From NCBI GenBank assembly GCA_029261895.1, contig JAJDAK010000072.1, forward strand, positions 1 to 39,065: a DNA stretch of 39,065 nt, read 5' to 3'. This document shows, one piece after another, positions 1-8,768 of this stretch. Each line of letters starts with the position of its first letter. Position 1 is the stretch's first letter. The stretch comes from Deltaproteobacteria bacterium (lineage in GTDB: Bacteria; Myxococcota_A; UBA9160; SZUA-336). A program made the position numbers and the translations under genes. The notes beneath the pieces were generated by a model. That model did not search any database and was not told the origin of the DNA. It saw only the letters and a program-made list of their open reading frames with translations.

Positions 1-50
1 GTTAAAAAGTTGCACCTTTTTGCCCTGGCAAAAAGGTGCAACTTTTTAAC
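1..50. repeat. Long perfect inverted repeat (hairpin) at window start
   Basis: Bases 1-22 and 29-50 are exact reverse complements, and C23 can pair with G28, giving a 23-bp stem with a four-base loop (cctg). The outer part of each arm carries an A5/T5 tract and the inner part is gttgcacc followed by T5. The form resembles a bidirectional intrinsic terminator or a palindromic mobile repeat. No gene lies to its left in the window, so its role cannot be decided. A fold-back assembly artefact at a contig end is also possible. Confidence 0.85.
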
Positions 51-103
51 CAACGTCCCCATTAATTGCAGGTTTCAATGACCGTCCCCATTAATTGCAG
101 GTT
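50..103. repeat. Two tandem copies of a short intergenic repeat
   Basis: The core cgtccccattaattgca followed by ggtt occurs at 54-74 and again at 83-103, a 29-base period. Bases 50-70 are the exact reverse complement of 38966-38986 at the other end of the window. The T-rich lead tttaaccaacg (45-55) also has an inverted near-copy at 39009-39020. This looks like a dispersed repeat (REP- or MITE-like). No transposase is present to assign a family. Confidence 0.8.
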
Positions 104-182
104 CTTGGGCCTCTAGCCAAATCGGATAGCGCCGATAGGAAGTACGGTTTTGAACTTGGTGGTCCCCCGCTAAGGCGAGTCT

Positions 183-1619
183 GTGCAAGCGCGGGTGATG
201 TTGTTAATGGAAGATGCGGGGGCGTTCACCCGCATACGTAGCGATTTAGAGAGCGCCGGATATCGCGTGGATGGTGGTGTCGGTTACGACGTTACGATAC
301 TCGCAGACTTCCTCGATTCCAACGGTCCGCCTGCGGCATTGATGCTCGAAATTCTGCATCAAGAAGACAGCGCGCGCGCCGCGCTCGACTGGGCGGTGCG
401 ACGGATGCCCGATGTGAACACGATCGTCCTCTGTGCGGAAGACGATTTCGATACCGGTGTCAGCGCGCTCAACCGTGGTGCTGATGATTTTGTCAGAGGC
501 CCTTACGACGCGCGCGAGCTCTGCATCAAGTTGGAACGCGGTATCGAACGCAAGCAGATTCGGCGCGAGGTCAACGCGTTGCGTGGCGCGTATTCGAGCT
601 CCGCGGCGATTGAACGCCTGAGTGGCGACAGTGCTTCGATTCGACAGGTACGCGAACAGATCCAGCGTGTTGCAACGGGACGTGCGACGGTCTTGGTTAC
701 TGGTGAAACGGGTACGGGCAAGGAACTGGTAGCTACGGCGATTCATGAAGCTTCGCCGCGGCGCAAGCAGCCACTGATTAAAGTGAATTGCGCCGCGATT
801 CCGGAGTCACTGCTGGAGAGTGAGCTCTTTGGCCACGAACGCGGTGCGTTCACGGGTGCGGATCAACGACGCTATGGCCGCTTCGAAGAAGCCAACGGCG
901 GAACCCTATTTCTCGATGAAGTGGGTGATATGAGCTTGCCAACCCAGGCGAAAGTACTTCGGGCGTTGCAGGAACAGGAGTTTCAACGCGTTGGCGGCAC
1001 ACGCGCGGTGCGCGTGGATGTACGGGTGATCGCTGCGACCAATCATGACCTCGCGGGGTTGATTGCGCGCGGTCTATTTCGTCAAGATCTGTTCTATCGA
1101 TTGAATGTCATTTCGATGCACCTGCCACCACTCAGGGCTCGTTCCGATGATGTTGAAGCGATCGCGGGTAACCTTCTGGCGGAACTCAATCGCGGCCAGG
1201 GCCGTCCGAAGCACGGCCTGAGACCGGCCGCGATCGACCAGTTGCGCGGCTACCCATGGCCGGGCAACGTACGCGAACTACGCAACGTGCTGGAGCGTGC
1301 CGTGCTGATGGGGGACGACGATTGGATCGGTCCCGAGGACCTGACTTGGGATCGGGCCGCTCGCGATACCCGCATCGAGGCGCCTGGGGAGATTCGTTTG
1401 CCGCGTAGCGGTGTCGATTACCGCGAGGTGGAGAAATCGCTGATCCTGCAGGCACTGGAGCGCACAGGTTGGGTGCAAAAAGACGCCGCATCTTTGCTAC
1501 GTATGAGTCGTCGAAAATTGAACTACCGCATTCAGCGCCTGGGTATTACCCATTCAGGCTGGCGGAAAAACCGCACACCACTGAAGCCACAGGCTGAGGA
1601 AGACTCTGACGTATGCTAG
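183..1619 (+). CDS. Sigma-54-dependent activator with degenerate receiver domain
   Basis: A 478-residue NtrC-type enhancer-binding protein. Residues 1-120 resemble a response-regulator receiver. The AAA+ domain (about 148-375) has Walker A GETGTGKE at 174-181, the sigma-54 contact loop GAFTGA at 221-226 and Walker B TLFLDE at 241-246. A Fis-type helix-turn-helix lies near 425-465. Such proteins remodel the RNA polymerase-sigma-54 closed complex by ATP hydrolysis. The receiver is unusual: the phospho-acceptor position is Glu56 rather than Asp, the conserved Thr/Ser is Cys84 and the conserved Lys is Gly106. Control by phosphorylation is therefore doubtful. The GTG start is chosen because aaggcgag lies just upstream. 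No sensor kinase is adjacent, and the TPR lipoprotein gene follows within about 50 bases, so the pair may be co-transcribed. It is somewhat reminiscent of the PrsR/PrsT pairing of exosortase systems, but the Fis region does not particularly resemble PrsR. Confidence 0.9.
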   Translation: MQARVMLLMEDAGAFTRIRSDLESAGYRVDGGVGYDVTILADFLDSNGPPAALMLEILHQEDSARAALDWAVRRMPDVNTIVLCAEDDFDTGVSALNRGADDFVRGPYDARELCIKLERGIERKQIRREVNALRGAYSSSAAIERLSGDSASIRQVREQIQRVATGRATVLVTGETGTGKELVATAIHEASPRRKQPLIKVNCAAIPESLLESELFGHERGAFTGADQRRYGRFEEANGGTLFLDEVGDMSLPTQAKVLRALQEQEFQRVGGTRAVRVDVRVIAATNHDLAGLIARGLFRQDLFYRLNVISMHLPPLRARSDDVEAIAGNLLAELNRGQGRPKHGLRPAAIDQLRGYPWPGNVRELRNVLERAVLMGDDDWIGPEDLTWDRAARDTRIEAPGEIRLPRSGVDYREVEKSLILQALERTGWVQKDAASLLRMSRRKLNYRIQRLGITHSGWRKNRTPLKPQAEEDSDVC

Positions 1620-1669
1620 AGCTTGTCATCACGACCGAATGTTGGTCGGACCGATGCCGGAGGATAGGA

Positions 1670-4090
1670 ATGCGAATTGTAGGAATACTTTGTCTAGTCG
1701 CCATGGTTTTGGCGTGCACTTCGGAAGAAGAGCGCGCGCACCAGCATCGTGAGCGTGCGAACGAATATTATGCCAATGAGGAGTGGAGCGAAGCCAAGAT
1801 TGAATTTCTCAATCTGCTTCAACTCAATCCCGATGATTCGCAGTCGCATTACCGAATGGCGGAGACACTTTGGAATCTCGGCGATTATGCTGAAGGACTC
1901 TGGCAGTACAAAGAAGCCGTTCGCTTAGAGCCGGACAATATCGAGTACCGGCTCAAGCAGGCGAATCAGGAGTTTCTCGCGCGCCGTTATGACGTCGTCC
2001 GAGAGGCGGTTGACGAAGTCTTAAAACGCGACTCAGAAAACCTGGAGGCGCTCAATTTGCGCGCGAAGGTTTCCTACTTCGATGGGGAGCTCGAGGCACA
2101 GCTCGCCGATCTCGACCGCGTGCTCATTCTGGCCCCCAAGAATGTGGACGCATTAAAACTCAAGTCGCAAGCGCTGTTCCGACAAGGTGATAGAGACGGC
2201 GCGGAGCTACTGTTGAAACGTTTAATCGAAGTGGATCCGAGTCGAGACAACTACCTCGGGTTGGGAAACTTCTATGCGACTGCGGATCAGATGGACGAAG
2301 CGCTGGCACAGTACCAGGCAGCGGTCGAAGTTGCGGAGCTCGGTGGCGATCGAACACTCGCGCGGATGTTTCTGGCGAACTTCCACCTGCTTTCCAAAGA
2401 TCCAAATTCCGCCGAAGCGCAGCTGCTCTTAGCGCGAGAAGAAGAGCCCGATAATCCAGAGATCCTGCAGAACCTCGCGCGTTTCTATGCGCGAAGCGGT
2501 CAAATCGAGCGCGCCGAGAAAATGCTCGAGGAGCGTGCGTCGAAGCTTCCCGACGATCCTGCACCCCTGTTGATTCTTGCTGAGTTTCATCGTCGCGTTG
2601 GGAATATCGACAAAGCCCATGAGACGATAGAACGCGCCTTGAAGGTCGACCCACAGTCCGAACGCGCACGCTTGACGCGTGCTTCGTACGTGATTGAACG
2701 CAGCGGCGGTACGCCTGAAGCGATGGAAGAAGCACGCACCGTGGTGCAGAAAATTCTGGAAGAGAATCCGAGTAGCGTGCTGGGTCTATTTACGGAAGCC
2801 AAGTTCTTGCTGGTGGAAGGTCAACTTGATGAGTCAGCCTCGCGCTTGCGACAGGTACTTCAGGAGCAACCCAACGCGAACGCGCATGTTCTGCTGGGCA
2901 CCATCTATATAAAACAAGCGCAGAGTGAGCTGGCGCGAAGTGAGTTCCTGCAAGCGTTGCAATTGGATGCGGATAATCCGTTTGCGCGTAGCCAACTCGC
3001 GGCTCTGTATCTGCAGCAGGGTGAGCGCGAGCTCGCTGCACAAGAAGCCCGGGCCGCGCTGGAAAGTCGACCCGGCGATGTACGCATGTGGTTGATCCTC
3101 GCCGATGCGCTTGCGGGTCTTGGTCGTACCGACGACGCGCTCAGCGCACTCAATGGTATCACGCTGAAGGATGACGCGTCGGATTCGGTTCGACTCACGC
3201 TTAGCGAAGGGTATTTGCGTCTAGATCAATTCGAACGCGCGCGCGAAATTTTAACGAGTCTAGACGACCATGCGTCCAAGCCGGAATTGATTCGACAGCT
3301 CGCATTGATCGATGTGCAGGAGAAGAAAATCGAAGCTTCATTGGCGCGTTTGGACGAGGGAATCAAGGCGCATCCCGATAGCGCGCTCCTCTATGCGCTC
3401 CGCGGTGATATTCGAGGCGGTCTGCGACGCAATGGCGAGATCATGTTGATGAAAGAAGCGGAATCCGATCTCAATACCGCCATCGAAAAAGATCCGGATC
3501 TGATTAATTCGTATATTAGCTTGGCAAAGCTGTATCGCTTGACGAACCGCAATGAAGACGCCGCTGCGACCTATCGACGCGCGATTGAAAAGCTGCCGAG
3601 CGTTCCATCGCTGCATTTGGAGATCGCACAGATCTACGAGATCCTAGGTGACAAGTCGAAAGCACGTGAGTCGTACGAAACCACATTACGTCTCGATCAG
3701 GAGAGCGCGGTGGCGATGAACAACTTGGCGTGGATTCTGGCCGACTCAGATAGCGCCAAAGCAGAGGATCTCGATCGTGCGCTCGTGCTCGCACAGGATG
3801 CGAAGGAGCGCATGCCACAAAGCCCTGAGGTGGCAGATACGCTCGGTTGGGTGCTTTACCGGAAAAACATTCCCACGGCCGCCATCTCGCTGTTTCGCGA
3901 AGCGATTGAAGGCTACCCAGCAGGTTCCGCGATTCGGGCCACCGTGCGTTACCACTTGGCGCAGACGTACGAACTCAACGGCGAGTTGGACCGCGCGCTC
4001 GAAGAACTGAAGCGCTCGTTGGATGAAGCGGCCGAGTTCGGCAGCCGTGCTGAGGCCGAAAAAATGCTCGCGCGACTTCAGGCGGGCTAG
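1670..4090 (+). CDS. Large TPR-repeat lipoprotein
   Basis: An 806-residue protein with a lipoprotein signal peptide: a basic start, a hydrophobic core and lipobox LAC with Cys16 as the lipidated residue. The rest is almost entirely tetratricopeptide repeats (typical A/Y/P helix-pair spacing), probably more than fifteen, forming a long superhelical scaffold outside the inner membrane. ATG 1670 is preferred over an upstream ATG at 1613 because GGAGG lies at 1659-1663 and because the signal peptide begins there. The overall form (lipoprotein of about 800-900 residues, solid TPR) matches proteins such as PrsT of PEP-CTERM/exosortase systems, but no PEP-CTERM substrate or exosortase is visible here. 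The function is probably scaffolding of an envelope or polysaccharide-export complex. That is inference. Confidence 0.85.
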   Translation: MRIVGILCLVAMVLACTSEEERAHQHRERANEYYANEEWSEAKIEFLNLLQLNPDDSQSHYRMAETLWNLGDYAEGLWQYKEAVRLEPDNIEYRLKQANQEFLARRYDVVREAVDEVLKRDSENLEALNLRAKVSYFDGELEAQLADLDRVLILAPKNVDALKLKSQALFRQGDRDGAELLLKRLIEVDPSRDNYLGLGNFYATADQMDEALAQYQAAVEVAELGGDRTLARMFLANFHLLSKDPNSAEAQLLLAREEEPDNPEILQNLARFYARSGQIERAEKMLEERASKLPDDPAPLLILAEFHRRVGNIDKAHETIERALKVDPQSERARLTRASYVIERSGGTPEAMEEARTVVQKILEENPSSVLGLFTEAKFLLVEGQLDESASRLRQVLQEQPNANAHVLLGTIYIKQAQSELARSEFLQALQLDADNPFARSQLAALYLQQGERELAAQEARAALESRPGDVRMWLILADALAGLGRTDDALSALNGITLKDDASDSVRLTLSEGYLRLDQFERAREILTSLDDHASKPELIRQLALIDVQEKKIEASLARLDEGIKAHPDSALLYALRGDIRGGLRRNGEIMLMKEAESDLNTAIEKDPDLINSYISLAKLYRLTNRNEDAAATYRRAIEKLPSVPSLHLEIAQIYEILGDKSKARESYETTLRLDQESAVAMNNLAWILADSDSAKAEDLDRALVLAQDAKERMPQSPEVADTLGWVLYRKNIPTAAISLFREAIEGYPAGSAIRATVRYHLAQTYELNGELDRALEELKRSLDEAAEFGSRAEAEKMLARLQAG

Positions 4091-4265
4091 ATCTGTCTCT
4101 TGCTCGCAAGTGATACGCATATGATGCGCACGCACTTCGCCAGATAGCGACCCGCGTTCTCGAAGCAGCACATGTGAGATACGTCACAGCTCGGGCCCAT
4201 GGAAAAACGCGCTAAGGATGGGCGTTTGGAATGCCGATTTGCGTGGGCAGATGAAGGGGAATTTC

Positions 4266-5372
4266 ATGCCCGGGCACCGACTTCTAATCTTGATATTGAC
4301 CGTTCTGGTTCTTCCGACCATTGCGTTCGCACAAGGTGCAGGTGTGACACCTGATGGCGAGAAAGGCCGCCTGCACAAAGTAGTTACCGGCGACACGCTC
4401 TGGGACATTACCGACACCTACTTGGGTACGCCTTGGATCTGGCCGTCGATCTGGAAAGAAAACGACGACATTAGTAATCCACATCGCATTTACCCAGGTG
4501 ATTTGATCTGGATCACTGAAGGTCGAATGCGCAAGGTAACGGCCGAGGAGGCCGTCGAGCTGCTCGCTATGCAAGAGTCTGGTATGGGGCCGAGCGATGT
4601 GCCCGCTGCGGCCGAGGGCATGAGTTCTGGCGATGAAGATTTGGAGCCACCCGATCCTTTTGCCGCGCTAGATCTTGGATCAACCGCTGTGGAGCGCACG
4701 CTCCTCTACCCCGGTCTGCATCGATACAGCTTTGTTTCTGAGGACGAGTACCGCGCGTCCGGTGCCGTTTTGGGCAGCCACAACGAGCAGTACTGGTCTT
4801 CGCAGGGCCAGCGCACCATCGTGAGCATCGGGGAAGGTTCCGCGCATATCGGTGATTCGTTCACGATCTATCGTGTGCGCAAGCGTGTGCGTCACCCAAA
4901 GACCTCAGAGCCGCTTGGCTACTTCGTTCAGGTTCTTGGTCGCGCAGAGATCGCAGAGCTCCACCCCGAATCCGCCTATGCGCTGATTTTGGATTCGTAC
5001 GTTGAGGTAGAGCCTGGGGACCGCATGATTCCGTACGCAGAACTCCCCATGGAATTCAAACAAAACCATAACAATGACCCCATCGATGGTCATGTGATCG
5101 CCGTGCAGCCATACCGACAGTACATCGGAGAAGGCGACGTGGTGATTTTGAACCGTGGCGTCGAAGATGGAGTGGTGACCGGTCGTGAGTTCGTCGTTTA
5201 CCGACCTGGTAAAGAAGTTCGCGATCCGGTGACGACTGCGAAGGTCCTCGTACCGGACGATATCCTCGGTCGTATTTTTATTCTGCGCTCTTCGCCGGAA
5301 ACCGCTGTCGCGCTCGTGCGTCAATCGGCCACCGAGATTCAAATCGGGGAATCGTTTCGGCAAATGCCCTAG
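4266..5372 (+). CDS. Exported LysM-domain protein
   Basis: A 368-residue protein with an N-terminal signal peptide ending AFA-Q, so periplasmic or surface-exposed. A LysM peptidoglycan-binding domain occupies about residues 35-85 (core GDTLWDIT, then WPSIWK and IYPGDLIWI). The remaining 280 residues contain a mostly beta-rich region that I do not recognise; similar tails are common in deltaproteobacterial LysM proteins. ATG 4266 is chosen because GAAGGGGA lies five bases upstream and the signal peptide starts there. An upstream in-frame ATG at 4218 is poorer. The extended LysM signature with a WP-x-I-x-K segment is shared with the small protein at 34533-34832. The TAG stop overlaps the stop of the convergent valS on a shared CTAG. 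Confidence 0.85.
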   Translation: MPGHRLLILILTVLVLPTIAFAQGAGVTPDGEKGRLHKVVTGDTLWDITDTYLGTPWIWPSIWKENDDISNPHRIYPGDLIWITEGRMRKVTAEEAVELLAMQESGMGPSDVPAAAEGMSSGDEDLEPPDPFAALDLGSTAVERTLLYPGLHRYSFVSEDEYRASGAVLGSHNEQYWSSQGQRTIVSIGEGSAHIGDSFTIYRVRKRVRHPKTSEPLGYFVQVLGRAEIAELHPESAYALILDSYVEVEPGDRMIPYAELPMEFKQNHNNDPIDGHVIAVQPYRQYIGEGDVVILNRGVEDGVVTGREFVVYRPGKEVRDPVTTAKVLVPDDILGRIFILRSSPETAVALVRQSATEIQIGESFRQMP

Positions 5373-8011
5373 GCGGGCTGATCGCTTTCCTCTGAGAGAG
5401 TCGCAGTAATCTGCAGCAGCTCGCCCTCGGGAGCGGGGCCGTCTTTGATCTCGACGGCATCGGGATCGACGTTGCCGGCGCGGAGAACGTCATCGAGTAC
5501 CGATGCGAGCGCGTTGCGACTTTCTTCGGGTCCAACGACTTCGAGTTTGACCACAGGCCAGCGCAAACTCTTCTTGGCTTGGGTCTTAGCCGCGCGGATC
5601 TTGCGCAGCGCCTCGATGGCGACGCTGTAGACATCGCCTGGATCCGCATCGATCTTGGCGAGCTCGCTCGCATCCGGCCAGGCGCTGGTGTGGACAAATT
5701 CATCACGACCTGAACCCGCGAAACGCCATGACCAGACTTCTTCGGTGACGAAGGGCATGAATGGTGCGAAGAGCTTCAAGAAGCTCCGAAGTGCAATCTG
5801 GAGGGACGTTGTTGCAGATTTCCGCGCGGGTGAATCTTCCTCTTGATAGGAGCGCATCTTCACCAGCTCAAGGTAATCGTCGCAGAAACTCCAAAAGGTC
5901 TCTTCGCTCGATTGTAGCGCCGTCGCGTAGTCAAATTTTTCGAATGAACGCGTGGCATTTTGAATGAGATCTCGAAGGCGCACGATAAACGCGCGATCAA
6001 TCGGCTCCTGGATGGCTGCGATATCGGGTGCGATGGTGGTTTCGCCGACGCGATCCAATTGCATCAATGTGAAGCGGCTCGCGTTAAAGACCTTGGTTGC
6101 GAGGCGCCGCCCAATTTTGAAAACCTTGGGGTCAAATGCGGTATCGGTTCCGAGTCTCGCGCGTGCCGCCCAATAGCGGATCGCGTCGGAGGAGTACTCC
6201 TCGAGCAGATCATTGGGTGTAACCACATTACCCTTGGACTTGCTCATCTTCTTGCGGTCGGGATCGAGAATCCAACCGCTGATCGTGACGTGCCGCCACG
6301 GGATTTCTTTTTCGTGCATCCACGCTTTGACGATCGTGTAAAACGCCCACGTGCGTATGATCTCGTGTGATTGCGGTCGCACGTCCATGGGGAAAAGACG
6401 CTGATGGCGTTCGGGTTCGAGCCCCCAATGGCTCATGATTTGCGGCGTGAGCGATGATGTAGCCCAAGTGTCCATGATGTCGGGGTCACCCATGAAACCG
6501 TCCGGTTTCCCGCGTTGGTCTTCACGATAGCCCGGTGGTAAATCGGATAATGGATCCACGGGTAGCGCGTCGGCGGCGGCCACAATTGGATTGGCGTAGT
6601 CGGGTTCAGCATCGCCATTGAGCGGATACCAAACTGGAAACGGTACGCCGGAGTAACGCTGTCGACCGACACACCAGTCCTGGTTCAATCCATCGACCCA
6701 GTTTTCATAGCGCACGCGCATCGATGCGGGATGCCACTCGATCTTGCGCCCTTGCTCAATCAGCTCCTGCTTGAAATCCAAAATACGAATGAACCACTGA
6801 CGGGTGGGTATGAGCTCAAGCGGTCGATCCCCCCTCTCGTAGAACTTCACCGGATGTTGAATGGGCTTGGGCTCGCCAACGAGGGCTGCGCCCGATCCAC
6901 GAACCGCTGTGCCGTCCTCCGCCAACATCTCGGCGATCTTCTTGCGTGCTTGGTTTACGAAGAGCCCCTCGATCTGCGCATGGTTTCTATTGGCCGTTTC
7001 GGCATCCAGGCTTTCGAACGGGTCTTCACCGTAGATGGCCGCGCAAATACGACCGTCGCGACCGAGCAATTGCTTGGTGGGCAGGTCGGAGTGTTTCCAA
7101 TACTCCACGTCCATCAAGTCACCGAAAGTACAGACCATTAAAATCCCGGTGCCTTTTTCCGGGTCGGCATGGTCGGCGGCGAGAATGGGCACGGGAGCGT
7201 GGTAGAGCGGCGTGATGGCGCGTTTACCGAAGAGATGTTGGTAACGCGTGTCGTCGGGGTGCGCGACCACCGCAATGCAGGCGCCGAGTAGTTCGGGACG
7301 CGTGGTCGAAATGGTGAGTTCGTCCCCGTCTTCAATCGCGAAACGAATGTCGTGGTACGCGCCGCCCTTCTCTCGATCTTCGATTTCCGCCTGCGCGACC
7401 GCAGTTTTGAAATCGATGTCCCACATGGTGGGCGCCAAGTTCTGGTAGGCGTAGCCTTTGCTCAAGAGATCCAAGAACGAAAGCTGGGAAAGTCGACGAC
7501 AGTGCGCATCGATGGTGGCGTAGGTCTGATTCCAGTCGACGCTCAGGCCGAGCTGACGCCAGAGATCCTCGAAAGCTTTCTCGTCTTCTTCGGTGATGAT
7601 GCTGCAGGCTTCAACAAAGTTCTTGCGCGAGATTTCCTCGACCGGATCTTTCTTGCCTTTGTCACGACGTGGCTGCCAATCCGGGTCGTAACTCAGACTG
7701 GGATTGGGTCGGACGCCGAAGATGTTTTGTACACGTCGCTCCGTGGGCAAGCCGTTGTCATCCCAACCCATCGGGTACGCGATGTTCTTCCCCTGCATTC
7801 GTTGGAAACGCACGAGCACGTCTTGGTGGGTGTAACTGAAGACGTGACCGATATGTAAAGACCCCGACACCGTCGGTGGTGGGGTGTCGACGACAAAGGT
7901 TTCCTCACGCGGCCGCTCGGGGTCCCAGGCATGGATTCGCGCGTCGTCCCAGCGTTTCATCCAGCGCGCTTCGGTTTCTAGGTGATCGTATTTCTCTGGG
8001 ATCTCTCCCAT
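5369..8011 (-). CDS. valS: Valyl-tRNA synthetase, archaeal-type (type 2)
   Basis: Class Ia synthetase of 880 residues that charges tRNA-Val. It carries the HIGH motif at 53-56, KMSKS at 589-593, and a CP1 editing domain with the threonine-rich ISTTRPE (about 234-240) and GTGILMVCTFGD (about 287-298). The sequence MGWDDNGLPTERRVQN at 81-96 is characteristic of the archaeal-like type 2 ValRS, which also lacks the C-terminal coiled coil of ordinary bacterial ValRS. The protein indeed ends soon after the anticodon-binding domain. The start is supported by AAAGGAG eight bases upstream on the minus strand. Only 11 bases separate it from the CPBP protease gene upstream, so the two probably form an operon. 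A type 2 ValRS in a deltaproteobacteria-like genome implies ancient transfer or replacement. Confidence 0.96.
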   Translation of the reverse strand: MGEIPEKYDHLETEARWMKRWDDARIHAWDPERPREETFVVDTPPPTVSGSLHIGHVFSYTHQDVLVRFQRMQGKNIAYPMGWDDNGLPTERRVQNIFGVRPNPSLSYDPDWQPRRDKGKKDPVEEISRKNFVEACSIITEEDEKAFEDLWRQLGLSVDWNQTYATIDAHCRRLSQLSFLDLLSKGYAYQNLAPTMWDIDFKTAVAQAEIEDREKGGAYHDIRFAIEDGDELTISTTRPELLGACIAVVAHPDDTRYQHLFGKRAITPLYHAPVPILAADHADPEKGTGILMVCTFGDLMDVEYWKHSDLPTKQLLGRDGRICAAIYGEDPFESLDAETANRNHAQIEGLFVNQARKKIAEMLAEDGTAVRGSGAALVGEPKPIQHPVKFYERGDRPLELIPTRQWFIRILDFKQELIEQGRKIEWHPASMRVRYENWVDGLNQDWCVGRQRYSGVPFPVWYPLNGDAEPDYANPIVAAADALPVDPLSDLPPGYREDQRGKPDGFMGDPDIMDTWATSSLTPQIMSHWGLEPERHQRLFPMDVRPQSHEIIRTWAFYTIVKAWMHEKEIPWRHVTISGWILDPDRKKMSKSKGNVVTPNDLLEEYSSDAIRYWAARARLGTDTAFDPKVFKIGRRLATKVFNASRFTLMQLDRVGETTIAPDIAAIQEPIDRAFIVRLRDLIQNATRSFEKFDYATALQSSEETFWSFCDDYLELVKMRSYQEEDSPARKSATTSLQIALRSFLKLFAPFMPFVTEEVWSWRFAGSGRDEFVHTSAWPDASELAKIDADPGDVYSVAIEALRKIRAAKTQAKKSLRWPVVKLEVVGPEESRNALASVLDDVLRAGNVDPDAVEIKDGPAPEGELLQITATLSEESDQPA

Positions 8012-8022
8012 GCTGAACTCCT

Positions 8023-8718
8023 TTACCAGAGGCCCGTGTGCCCGGTCTCATAGACAAAACCCGCAAGCAGAAGATTGGTGGTGCCGTGCGCGATGATGCA
8101 GGAAAGCAAATCCTTGCGCAGAACCCAAAGTCCCGACATTAAAAGTCCGTACGCGACCGCAGCGGGCCAGGCGGCAAAATCATGTCCCGCCATGAAGGCC
8201 AAGGTCGAAATCGCAATTGCAAGCGCAGTCCAGCTGCCCGGAGCGACGTCGTTGATCGACCGCCGATCGAGTGCTTCGCCGAGTGGATCGTCGGCACCCG
8301 CTACACGCGCCTGGTCCCATTGGAACGCAACGCGCAATATGTACCCGCGCATGACGAGTTCCTCGAAGATCGGCACGATGAATCCAGAGGCGATGGCGCG
8401 CGCCAAAGTGGATTCAGCGGACCATGTCGGTCCGGCGGTACCCGAGAACGGCAGGAGCAGGACGATCCAAAGCCCTAAACCCAGCGTCCCAGCGCCCAAC
8501 CCCACGAGACAGGACATGCCCCACGACCTGGGTCCGAGAATCGACACATAGCGACGCCAAGCCCAAGCGAGTGTGATCCCGGTGCTGGCTGCGCGAAACC
8601 AATAGTTTTCCGCCTGGCCGAGCCAAGTCTCTGGCACGAAGCCAAAGCCCACGTAGATGAGGTACGGCACCAAGTATGGGAGCAGTAACTCCCGGTTTAC
8701 GGTCGCTCTTTCGGTCAT
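8023..8718 (-). CDS. CPBP-family intramembrane metalloprotease
   Basis: A 231-residue polytopic membrane protein with about six to seven hydrophobic segments. The CPBP (CAAX protease/Abi) signature is present: FEELVMRG supplies the EExxxR motif, FMAGH a membrane His, and AHGTTN the third conserved His/Asn motif. Family members cleave near membranes (CAAX processing, bacteriocin immunity) or serve exosortase-linked roles (the CAAX-related family found beside exosortases). The start codon is ATG at 8718, without a strong Shine-Dalgarno sequence. It is transcribed divergently from dprA and probably together with valS. The substrate cannot be deduced. A link to exosortase biology is conceivable given the large TPR lipoprotein nearby, but it is unproven. 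Confidence 0.85.
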   Translation of the reverse strand: MTERATVNRELLLPYLVPYLIYVGFGFVPETWLGQAENYWFRAASTGITLAWAWRRYVSILGPRSWGMSCLVGLGAGTLGLGLWIVLLLPFSGTAGPTWSAESTLARAIASGFIVPIFEELVMRGYILRVAFQWDQARVAGADDPLGEALDRRSINDVAPGSWTALAIAISTLAFMAGHDFAAWPAAVAYGLLMSGLWVLRKDLLSCIIAHGTTNLLLAGFVYETGHTGLW

Positions 8719-8768
8719 GGGTTCGCTATTCTAGCGCCTCACCCCCGCGGGTCCCGTTCGAGACCCAG

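Noticed and set aside
50..103. Tandem repeats as a CRISPR array
   Set aside because: Only two copies with an eight-base spacer and no cas genes.
6731..7141. 136-codon plus-strand frame inside valS
   Set aside because: Antisense shadow of the conserved synthetase coding sequence.
8676..8768. Longer dprA starting at ATG 8676
   Set aside because: It would overlap the start of the divergent CPBP gene by 43 bases, and the added residues do not resemble DprA.
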